From: Rhizobium sp. BK196
GTDB taxonomy: Bacteria; Pseudomonadota; Alphaproteobacteria; Rhizobiales; Rhizobiaceae
Assembly (NCBI RefSeq): GCF_014193255.1
Contig: NZ_JACHZB010000006.1
Span: 248,001 to 312,000, forward strand
DNA length: 64,000 nt
Direction of reading: 5' to 3'
Part shown: positions 57,527 to 64,000 of the stretch, piece by piece
Position numbering within the stretch: the first letter of the stretch is position 1
Layout of the letters: every line of letters begins with the position of its first letter
Notes under the pieces: generated by a model
The model's input: only the letters and a program-made list of their open reading frames with translations
What the model was told of the DNA's origin: nothing
The model's database searches: none
Program-made: the position numbers and the translations under genes

Positions 57527-58908
57527 GCTGCCTTCGGCGCTGACGTCGCCGCATTTGCGGATTTCGGGAACATCGCAGTCAATGTCGTGCCCTTCTCATT
57601 CGTCTGAACGATCAGAATTCCCCGGAAATGCGCCATACGTTCCTGCATGTTTCTAAGCCCCAGTCCCCCCGAGTAATTTGGATTGCGACTTTCGGTTTTT
57701 TCAGTGAAACCGATCCCGTTATCAGCAATCGACATACGCACGCGTCCCTTCATGCTCCATATCCTGATCGTGACCTCAGAAGCGCCTGCATGCCGCTCGA
57801 CATTCGACAGAGCTTCCTGTGCTATCCGATAGAGGGCGGTGTTAGCCTCGGATTTGAGCGTGTCCGGGCTTGAGGATTCGACCGATACGGAAATCCCCGT
57901 CCGCTCTTCGAAGTGGTTTCCAAGCGATGTTAAGGCGGCGGTCAGCCCCAGATCATCGAGAACGCGTGGCCGCAATTCATGCGACAGGTCCCTGACTTCC
58001 TTGATTGCACCATTCAATGCATCGATTCCTCGATCGATTGCAGCACCAGCGTCGGCGGCGCTTGCCCTGACCTTTCGAGAGGCGAGATCAAATGCATAGC
58101 GGACGCCGATCAGGTTCTGTGAGACACCATCGTGCAGTTCTCGTGCCAGTCTTGCCCGCTCTTCTTCCTGCGTGTCGATGATACGCTGCGTGAGCAGTTT
58201 CTGTTTTCCGTCGGCCAGCCGCCGTTCATGCAGGGTGATCCACATGCAGGTCGCAAAGACCAGGAGAACAGACGGAACAGCAATCAGAGTGACGACCACA
58301 AATGTACGCCTGATGCTCTGCTTCAGGTCTGCTTTGGCCGCTTCAGTTTGGGAAAAGACATCGTCCAGATAGACCCCTGTGCCGATCATCCAACGCCATT
58401 TATCGAGGCCCGCTGCAAAGGAGAGCTTGTCGGCCATCGATCGGGAAGAAGGCTTTTCCCATTTATATTGGTGTAGCCCCCCGCCTTCCTTCGCTTTGGC
58501 GATCAGGTTGGCAATGACCTTGTCGCCGTCTGGGTCGACAAGATCGAACCAGTTGTGTCCCGGTCGGAACGACTGGCGTGGATGGACGACATTGTTACCG
58601 TCGTAGTCGTAGACGAAGAAATACCCGTCTTGCCCGTAATCGAGTGAGGTCAATATCTGCCTTACCCGTTCCTTTGCCGCCTCGTCGTCGGGGCCAGCAT
58701 TGTCGTAGACATCTTTGATCGCCGACAGAGCAAGATTTGTAAGATTGAGAAGCTCGGTCTCTTTTGCCTTCAACAAATTGCGCTCGAAGGTATCAATGCT
58801 GCTCTGGGCCAAATTGGACGACTGCCACGTCGTGAATGCCGTTATCAGGGCAATCGTCAGCACCAGTGGAAGGATCGCAAGCGCGAGAATTTGATGACGA
58901 AGTTGCAA
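57523..58908 (-). CDS. Cache-domain sensor histidine kinase, NarX/HisKA_3 type
   Basis: The 461-residue kinase has membrane helices at about 8-28 and 202-224. Between them is a single Cache domain (about 45-190; GQDGYFFVYDYDGNNVVHP) that usually binds small carboxylates. His259 in ARELHDGVSQNLIG is the HisKA_3 phosphoacceptor, followed by an HATPase (GLGLRNMQERM). Coupled to the regulator by a four-base overlap, it probably senses the TRAP substrate outside the cell. Confidence 0.9.
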   Translation of the reverse strand: MQLRHQILALAILPLVLTIALITAFTTWQSSNLAQSSIDTFERNLLKAKETELLNLTNLALSAIKDVYDNAGPDDEAAKERVRQILTSLDYGQDGYFFVYDYDGNNVVHPRQSFRPGHNWFDLVDPDGDKVIANLIAKAKEGGGLHQYKWEKPSSRSMADKLSFAAGLDKWRWMIGTGVYLDDVFSQTEAAKADLKQSIRRTFVVVTLIAVPSVLLVFATCMWITLHERRLADGKQKLLTQRIIDTQEEERARLARELHDGVSQNLIGVRYAFDLASRKVRASAADAGAAIDRGIDALNGAIKEVRDLSHELRPRVLDDLGLTAALTSLGNHFEERTGISVSVESSSPDTLKSEANTALYRIAQEALSNVERHAGASEVTIRIWSMKGRVRMSIADNGIGFTEKTESRNPNYSGGLGLRNMQERMAHFRGILIVQTNEKGTTLTAMFPKSANAATSAPKAA

Positions 58909-58976
58909 GATAACCGCCTCTCATAAAGCAACGAGTTTAGTCCGTCTCGTCCATTCGGCTCAAGCTTTGAGTTCGG

Positions 58977-59145
58977 CGCGTGACAAAGGGGCATAATCTG
59001 CACGCCGCGGAACTGATCTCGCCAATGACGTCCAGCGCGATATCCGACAAACGTTCGTGATGCAGGCGCAGCATGAAGAAGGCGGTTGGCTGGTCGACGA
59101 GATTGCCGGTCTTTTCCAGGAACTGGCCCTTATAGGTGGCATGCG
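58977..59145 (-). pseudogene. Possible coding remnant
   Basis: In the gap between the kinase and zntB, the minus strand has an open stretch reading STHATYKGQFLEKTGNL and then VDQPTAFFMLRLHHERLSDI. It has protein-like composition but no start codon or ribosome site. It could be a decayed gene fragment. I do not recognise the family. Confidence 0.25.
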
Positions 59146-59190
59146 TTGAAGTCGTTCGAAGGGACCTTCTGGATCTCTGTCTTCAGCTCC

Positions 59191-60219
59191 TCAAAGCCAG
59201 TTGATCCGCTTGAGGACCATCAGGGTCGCGACGGAAATGATCGCAACGAAAGCAACTATGATGATAAAAGCCCAGGTGTCGTTGACGCCGGGGATGCCGC
59301 CGACATTCATGCCGAAAAGACCGGCCACAACGCTCGGCGGCAGCAGCAGCGCGGCGAGGGCGGCGAGGCGATTGGAATTGCGGGCTATCCGCTCGCTGAT
59401 GACCGTCGAGAGATCGTCATGCAGAATGCCGGTACGGTCGCGGATGGCGTCGAGATATTCGATGAAGCGCATCAGCTTGTCGATGACTTCGCGCAAGCGC
59501 AGCTTATCACGCTCCTTCAGAAAGGGTGCGTCGTCATGCTCGATACGGTTCAAGGCGTCGCGCTGAGGTGCGAGATAGCGCCGAAGCTGCACGGAGCGCC
59601 GGCGAAGTTGCTTTAGCCGCTCGCGTACTTCACTGGCTTCGCCGTGAAAGATCAATTCGTCCAGTTCATCGACCTCTTCGTCCATTGCGTCGAGCACAGG
59701 CTCAAGGTCGCGCACCAGCTTTTCGCTGACGAGAGCGAGCAGTTCCCCCGTCTGCTTTGGACCTTTGCCTTTATCCAGGGCGAGACGGATATCGCGCAAG
59801 GCGGTTATATAATGGCCGCTGTCGCGCAGGGTTACCAACCTGCGCTGGTCTGCCCATATGTGAAGAGGAACGAGATCGATTTCGGCAGGCCCGTCTTTTG
59901 CTTCTTCCGGGGGCGTGGCGCAGACGCCGCGAAGGATAATGAGCAGGCCGTCATCGATGCTCTCAACGCGCGGGCGCGTTTCTTCCTCCAGCAAGGCTTC
60001 CGCAACGAGCGGATCGAAGCCGCCTCTCGTCGCCACCCATTCCGCAGCGGCTGGATGATCACGCTCGAAATGCAGCCAGACGACGCCGTCATCTGGCGCC
60101 CATCGACGCACCGCTTCCATGTCAAGGGTGCGGCAGCCGCCATTTCCGTCAAGGAGCACCGCGAAACGCAAACCCGGCTCTACGCCGTAACTCGCAACGT
60201 TCATGGCCTGCTCGTGCAT
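59191..60219 (-). CDS. zntB: CorA-family zinc transporter ZntB
   Basis: The 342-residue protein has a large cytosolic domain, a long helix with charged heptads (about 170-270) and two C-terminal membrane helices. The pore signature GMNVGGIPG lies between them, and GGIPG marks the ZntB branch. It moves Zn2+ and possibly other divalent ions. GGAGGTACTC precedes the ATG at 60219, which I prefer to one 24 codons upstream. It stands alone on its strand. Confidence 0.88.
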   Translation of the reverse strand: MHEQAMNVASYGVEPGLRFAVLLDGNGGCRTLDMEAVRRWAPDDGVVWLHFERDHPAAAEWVATRGGFDPLVAEALLEEETRPRVESIDDGLLIILRGVCATPPEEAKDGPAEIDLVPLHIWADQRRLVTLRDSGHYITALRDIRLALDKGKGPKQTGELLALVSEKLVRDLEPVLDAMDEEVDELDELIFHGEASEVRERLKQLRRRSVQLRRYLAPQRDALNRIEHDDAPFLKERDKLRLREVIDKLMRFIEYLDAIRDRTGILHDDLSTVISERIARNSNRLAALAALLLPPSVVAGLFGMNVGGIPGVNDTWAFIIIVAFVAIISVATLMVLKRINWL

Positions 60220-60753
60220 GAGTACCTCCAGCCGCCGCGCGATGTCGGCGCGCGCTATCAGAACGCTATTGGCACGAAGGCGAATTTTCAACAGCAGAGA
60301 AACTGAAGCTGTTGCTGCGAAAGCGATTTCGCTGATGAAGATCGTAGTTCCCAGTTAGCAGGCAATCCGACGATCACCACGCCGATCATCGGCGCCAGCC
60401 CGAGCGGATCAGCCGTTCAGGACGACGCACCCCAACATCTTGCGGGTGACTTTTTCCAAATCAGCACGCATCGCGGCAATTGAAACGGCTGTCCCGCCGC
60501 ACTAGTTTAAATTGTCAAGCCGTTGGCGGCATGCGTCTGGTTGCGATGGGCATTCTGTGACTGAATGACAGGATACGCCCCAGAACTTGGATGCGTCCGG
60601 GTCGCAAAGTGAAACACGCATATAGCTACGCATTTGAAAATATTATCGTTTTCGGAAATAAGGATCGCGATCAGGCGCCAGCCGTGCGAATGAGGCGCCA
60701 GGGCTTCATCGCGGCTGGGCGAAGCTCAATCAACCCCCACACGGAAGTAGAAG
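60220..60753. other. Divergent intergenic region with direct repeats
   Basis: About 530 bp between zntB and the protease gene without a supported ORF. An AT-rich block lies at 60630-60665 with TTGAAA at 60634 as a possible -35 box. AGGCGCCAG occurs at 60673-60681 and 60693-60701, a 20-bp period, 53 bp before the protease start codon. These could be operator half-sites. Confidence 0.45.
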
Positions 60754-61347
60754 ATGCGTAAGCATAAACTGGTTATCGTGGTGACGCTTGCATCTCTGTT
60801 CGCGGTTCAGACTGCTCACGCGGACGGTCCTGCCGGTGCAGCCCGTGGCCTGAAGACGGCGCCTGTAGTCAGCTATATTTCTGAAAAGCGCCGGACTGCA
60901 GCACCTTTCGCGCATGTGATGTTTTGCGCTCGAAATCCAGATGAGTGCACTGCTCGCGGCGATGTTTCCGAAGTTTCCTTGAGCCCACTGGCGGACGAGC
61001 AGCTTCGCGCTGTCAACACCGCCGTCAACCGCTCGATCCGCTCACGCGACGACCGGCCGGATCAAGGCGATGTCTGGCAGGTGAACGTGACGGCGGGCGA
61101 TTGCGAAGATTTTGCGTTGACGAAACGCGATCACCTCGTCGCTATGGGCTGGTCGACGAAGGCGCTGCGTATCGCAGTGACCAAGACGCCCGATGGCAAG
61201 GGCCACGCGGTTCTCGTCGTCAGGACCGATCAAGGCGATCTGGTGCTCGATAATCGCACGAATGCGATCAAGAGCTGGAAGGATACGGATCTGCGTTGGC
61301 TGATGATCCAGTCGGGTGACAATCCGCGGACATGGTACGAACTTTAG
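60754..61347 (+). CDS. Transglutaminase-like cysteine protease (BTLCP/LapG family)
   Basis: The 197-residue exported protein starts with a signal peptide (MRKHKLVIVVTLASLFAVQTAHA). Its catalytic triad is Cys117 in AGDCEDFAL, His151 in KGHAVLVV and Asp166 in LDNRT. These are the residues of the DUF920/LapG family of periplasmic proteases that release surface adhesins when calcium and c-di-GMP signalling allow. No LapD-type partner or adhesin is in the window, so the target is unknown. Confidence 0.85.
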   Translation: MRKHKLVIVVTLASLFAVQTAHADGPAGAARGLKTAPVVSYISEKRRTAAPFAHVMFCARNPDECTARGDVSEVSLSPLADEQLRAVNTAVNRSIRSRDDRPDQGDVWQVNVTAGDCEDFALTKRDHLVAMGWSTKALRIAVTKTPDGKGHAVLVVRTDQGDLVLDNRTNAIKSWKDTDLRWLMIQSGDNPRTWYEL

Positions 61348-61546
61348 ATGCCCGGACATGCCACGCGGGGGGGGAAACACCATTAATTTGCCGTCGGCCC
61401 CTGTCGCGCAGTAAGCATTATTTGAACACGCGCTGATGGACGTTTCCTCATCTAATCGGTCCTATCGAAAAGAATCCATTGACCTGTGACCCAGCTTACA
61501 TCTTCTATCCGCCTCCAAACGTCAGGAAGGCGGCCAGGGAGGGCAC

Positions 61547-62422
61547 ATGCAGGTCCTATCGAGCATTGACGCGGTGCGCGCAGCGCTTGCCGCGGTGAGA
61601 ACAAATGGCGGTGGCGTCGGTTTCGTGCCGACGATGGGTTATCTTCACGCGGGGCATATGGAACTTGTTGCGCGAGCCCGCGCTGAAAACGAAATCGTCG
61701 TTGCCTCGATCTTCGTCAATCCGCTCCAGTTCGGGCCGACGGAGGACCTGACCCGATACCCGCGCGACCTGCAACGCGACCGAACGATGCTGGAAAAGGC
61801 TGGCGTCGATATTCTCTTTGCGCCCGGTGTCGAAGATATGTACCCGCACCCGATGAAAACTGTGGTTGATGTGCCGGAACTTGGCTGCGAGCTGGAAGGC
61901 GCTGTTCGGCCGGGGCATTTCGCGGGGGTTGCGACCGTCGTCAGCAAGCTCTTCAATATCGTCCAGCCGAGCAACGCCTATTTTGGCGAGAAAGATTACC
62001 AGCAGGTCGTCATCATCAAACGGATGACAGACGATCTGGCGCTGCCAGTGCGTATCGTTCCGGTGCCGACGATCCGGGATGCGGATGGCCTCGCTCTATC
62101 TTCTCGCAACGTTTATCTCAGCGGGGAGGAACGACGCGCAGCGGTCATCATCCCGCGAGCATTGGAGGAGGCAGAACGCCTCGTCGCTCAGGGCCTCACC
62201 AACCCTCAGGTGCTTGAAGCGAAGCTGGTCGGCTTCATCAGCCGGGAACCCTTGGCAACGCCGGAAGTCGTTGCTGTAAGGGACGCTTCGACGTTGAAGC
62301 ATGTCTCGAAAATCGAGGACCCGGTGGTTGTCGCACTGTTCGTGCGGATAGGCTCGACCAAGCTTCTCGACAACCGGGTGATTGCCAGAAAAGGCTTATC
62401 CGGAAAGGGAGAAGCACAATGA
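61547..62422 (+). CDS. panC: Pantothenate synthetase
   Basis: The 291-residue enzyme joins pantoate and beta-alanine with ATP to form pantothenate. PTMGYLHAGHMELV carries the HIGH-like site, VNPLQFGPTEDL and GEKDYQQVVIIKRM bind pantoate and ATP, and LSSRNVYLS is the KMSKS-like loop. GGGAGGGCAC precedes the ATG. It overlaps panB by ATGA. Confidence 0.95.
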   Translation: MQVLSSIDAVRAALAAVRTNGGGVGFVPTMGYLHAGHMELVARARAENEIVVASIFVNPLQFGPTEDLTRYPRDLQRDRTMLEKAGVDILFAPGVEDMYPHPMKTVVDVPELGCELEGAVRPGHFAGVATVVSKLFNIVQPSNAYFGEKDYQQVVIIKRMTDDLALPVRIVPVPTIRDADGLALSSRNVYLSGEERRAAVIIPRALEEAERLVAQGLTNPQVLEAKLVGFISREPLATPEVVAVRDASTLKHVSKIEDPVVVALFVRIGSTKLLDNRVIARKGLSGKGEAQ

Positions 62423-63240
62423 GCGCTGTCGGCTCCGCAAAACGCCTGACGCCAACACGAATCCGGATGATGAAGGGCGGAACGCCGGTCGTGTGTTTGA
62501 CGGCCTATACCACGCCGATGGCGCGGCTCCTGGACGAACATTGCGATCTCCTGCTGGTTGGGGATTCGCTCGGCATGGTTCTCTACGGCATGGAAAGCAC
62601 CGTGGCAGTGACGCTCGACATGATGATCGCCCACGGCAGAGCGGTGATGCGCGGCGTCGCTAGATCCTGCGTGGTTATCGACATGCCCTTCGGCAGCTAC
62701 CAGGAGTCGAAGGAGCTGGCCTATCGCAATGCCGTGCGCATTCTGCAGGAAACCGGGTGCGATGCGGTCAAGCTTGAAGGCGGCGAGGAGATGGCCGAGA
62801 CAATTTCCTTCCTCACAGCGCGCGGTATTCCGGTTCTCGGGCATATCGGCCTCATGCCTCAGCAGGTTCATACCGCCGGCGGCTATCGATCCGTCGGACA
62901 TTCCGAGATGGAGATTGCCAAGATCCGGCGTGACGCCGAGGCAATCGGCAATTCGGGAGCCTTTGCGGTCGTGATCGAGGGAACGGTCGAGACATTTGCC
63001 CGCGAGGTGACGACGGCAATTCCTGTTCCGACAATCGGGATTGGTGCTTCGGCCGCCTGCGACGGCCAGATCCTGGTTTCAGACGACATGCTCGGGCTGT
63101 TCAACGACTTCACGCCGCGCTTCGTCAAACGGTACGACGAACTTGGAAAGAGGGTCGGGGCGGCGGCTGCCGCTTATGCGGGCGAGGTGCGCTCCCGCGC
63201 ATTCCCCGCGGAAAAACATACATTCAAGCGCCGGTCTTGA
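62419..63240 (+). CDS. panB: 3-methyl-2-oxobutanoate hydroxymethyltransferase
   Basis: The 273-residue enzyme adds a hydroxymethyl group from methylene-tetrahydrofolate to 2-oxoisovalerate to make ketopantoate. VGDSLGMVLYG and the metal-binding Asp, VKLEGGEEM and GHIGLMPQ are family motifs. The panC-panB order with a four-base overlap makes a short pantothenate operon. A ketopantoate reductase is not in the window. Confidence 0.95.
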   Translation: MSAVGSAKRLTPTRIRMMKGGTPVVCLTAYTTPMARLLDEHCDLLLVGDSLGMVLYGMESTVAVTLDMMIAHGRAVMRGVARSCVVIDMPFGSYQESKELAYRNAVRILQETGCDAVKLEGGEEMAETISFLTARGIPVLGHIGLMPQQVHTAGGYRSVGHSEMEIAKIRRDAEAIGNSGAFAVVIEGTVETFAREVTTAIPVPTIGIGASAACDGQILVSDDMLGLFNDFTPRFVKRYDELGKRVGAAAAAYAGEVRSRAFPAEKHTFKRRS

Positions 63241-63285
63241 TTGGGCGGCCTGCTGCCTTGCTGAGCCTGGCGACCCACGCCGATC

Positions 63286-64000
63286 TCAGGATGCGAGCTG
63301 ACCTCTGGGACGAGTTGCATCCAGAGTGCGCGTGCGAAAGGTTACGGGCGGAGCGCCAATGATGCGCTTGAAGGCACGGCTGAACGACGCTTCGGATTCA
63401 TAACCCAGCCGTTCGGCAATCGCGGCGACACGCTGTCCTTCGCGCAGCCACTGATGCGCCTGGTGCATGCGCATGCGGGCAACGTAACGGGCAGGCGTCT
63501 CGCCAACTGCCTTGGCGAAACGTTCGGCAAAACCCGATCGGGATGCCCCCATCTTCCGTGCGAGTTCTTCGACCGTCCAATCATGGGCAGGATCGAGATG
63601 GATGGCTGCTAGAACCCGTCCTACCTCGGGATTGCGAACCGCCGTCAACCAGCCGGAAGAGTCGCCGCACCCGTGCTCGACCCATGCTCGAATGATCGTC
63701 GCGGTGAGAACATCTGCGAGGCGGGCCAGGATGCCGCCAGCGCCGACGCGGTTCATATCCACTTCGCGCATCATGGCATCGAGAAGGGCAGGGATAGAGG
63801 GCTCGCTCACCGAGAGGTCGCTTGTCCGCATCACGTTTGGCATGAGTTGCAGCAGCGGATGACGCTTGTCGACGTTGAACCGCATGACAGCAAAGAACAA
63901 GAGGTTTTTGCTGTCCGCGCACGGACACTGCAGGTCGACAATGCCGTCGCAGACCGGTCTGCGCGTCATGCACTCGACCGGCGTCGGTGTTATTCCAGGC
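63286..64000 (-). CDS. AraC-family regulator with cupin-type N-terminal domain, partial
   Basis: The frame is open to the right edge of the window (codons continue upstream of the ATG at 63969 without a stop). Usual family length is about 300 residues, so the true start is probably outside. The visible part has the end of an AraC cupin domain (LLQLMPNVM, LADVLTATIIRAWVE) and a full double HTH (LARKMGASRSGFAERFAKAVG and AIAERLGYESEASFSRAFK). The 3' end is 45 bp from the panB stop, convergent. The target is unknown. Confidence 0.85.
   Translation of the reverse strand, partial: PGITPTPVECMTRRPVCDGIVDLQCPCADSKNLLFFAVMRFNVDKRHPLLQLMPNVMRTSDLSVSEPSIPALLDAMMREVDMNRVGAGGILARLADVLTATIIRAWVEHGCGDSSGWLTAVRNPEVGRVLAAIHLDPAHDWTVEELARKMGASRSGFAERFAKAVGETPARYVARMRMHQAHQWLREGQRVAAIAERLGYESEASFSRAFKRIIGAPPVTFRTRTLDATRPRGQLAS

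Noticed and set aside
1..64000. tRNA, rRNA, CRISPR or prophage elements
   Set aside because: No T-loop-type signatures in a cloverleaf context, no spaced short repeats and no phage structural genes were seen on either strand.

Overview
The window looks like chromosome or megaplasmid DNA of a member of the Rhizobiaceae (Rhizobium/Agrobacterium/Sinorhizobium group). This rests on the high-GC codon use, the density of ABC and TRAP uptake systems, DUF1127 and DUF3008 proteins, a GCG_CRPN-type repeat protein, HWE/HisKA_2 kinases, choline-sulfatase and carnitine genes. The organism is inferred. There is no rRNA, tRNA, CRISPR array, phage or intact insertion sequence that I can see.

Layout. (1) 1-6072, plus strand: a partial DenD-like dehydrogenase, an SDR and a complete sugar-type ABC transporter (ATPase, binding protein, two permeases). 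An intrinsic terminator sits just before the binding-protein gene and a stem-loop just after it. (2) 6348-10914: a large Prc-type protease and several small secreted proteins, one of them Gly-rich. (3) 11141-35316: a quaternary-amine (betaine/carnitine) island. It holds choline-sulfatase, an HSL esterase, a CocE-type hydrolase, two paralogous family-5 binding proteins around an XRE regulator, one Dpp-type transporter, CaiD, an ADP-forming CoA ligase, an acyl-CoA dehydrogenase, carnitine dehydrogenase fused to a thioesterase, a BKACE enzyme, a GlxA/CdhR-type AraC regulator, a LysR regulator with a DMT exporter, and an old-yellow-enzyme flavoprotein resembling N-methylproline/dimethylglycine demethylases. 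(4) 35606-52147: sensor kinases, catalase HPII, an SDR, an E. coli ybhP/ybhN/clsB-like module and small stress proteins. (5) 52457-58908: an alpha/beta hydrolase, then a 2-oxoacid-type TRAP transporter with its NarL-type two-component system. (6) 59191-64000: ZntB, a LapG-family protease, panC-panB and a partial AraC regulator.

How the genes work together. The minus-strand run from 30223 to 18551 reads as one catabolic operon. Carnitine would be oxidised to dehydrocarnitine, cleaved by BKACE with acetyl-CoA to betainyl-CoA and acetoacetate, and hydrolysed to glycine betaine. The CoA ligase, CaiD and acyl-CoA dehydrogenase point to a second, CoA-linked route for carnitine, crotonobetaine or gamma-butyrobetaine. 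Choline-sulfatase and the demethylase-like flavoenzyme would feed into and drain the same betaine pool.

The strongest non-coding signal is a set of promoter-like sites matching GGAAC-N16-CGTT, the consensus of the alphaproteobacterial general-stress sigma factor EcfG/RpoE2. I find five exact matches, each upstream of a gene: 9368-9392 (minus), 40807-40831 (plus), 48317-48341 (plus, with a near-match on the minus strand), 50831-50855 (minus) and 51665-51689 (plus). Near-matches lie at 38259-38283 and 44555-44579. They tie the cardiolipin-synthase module, a small HTH protein, the DUF3008 gene and two unknown small proteins into one predicted stress regulon. Other candidate regulatory structures are a Shine-Dalgarno-sequestering hairpin at 17591-17621, direct-repeat operators at 17651-17682 and 30288-30314, and a NarL-like palindrome at 56859-56876.
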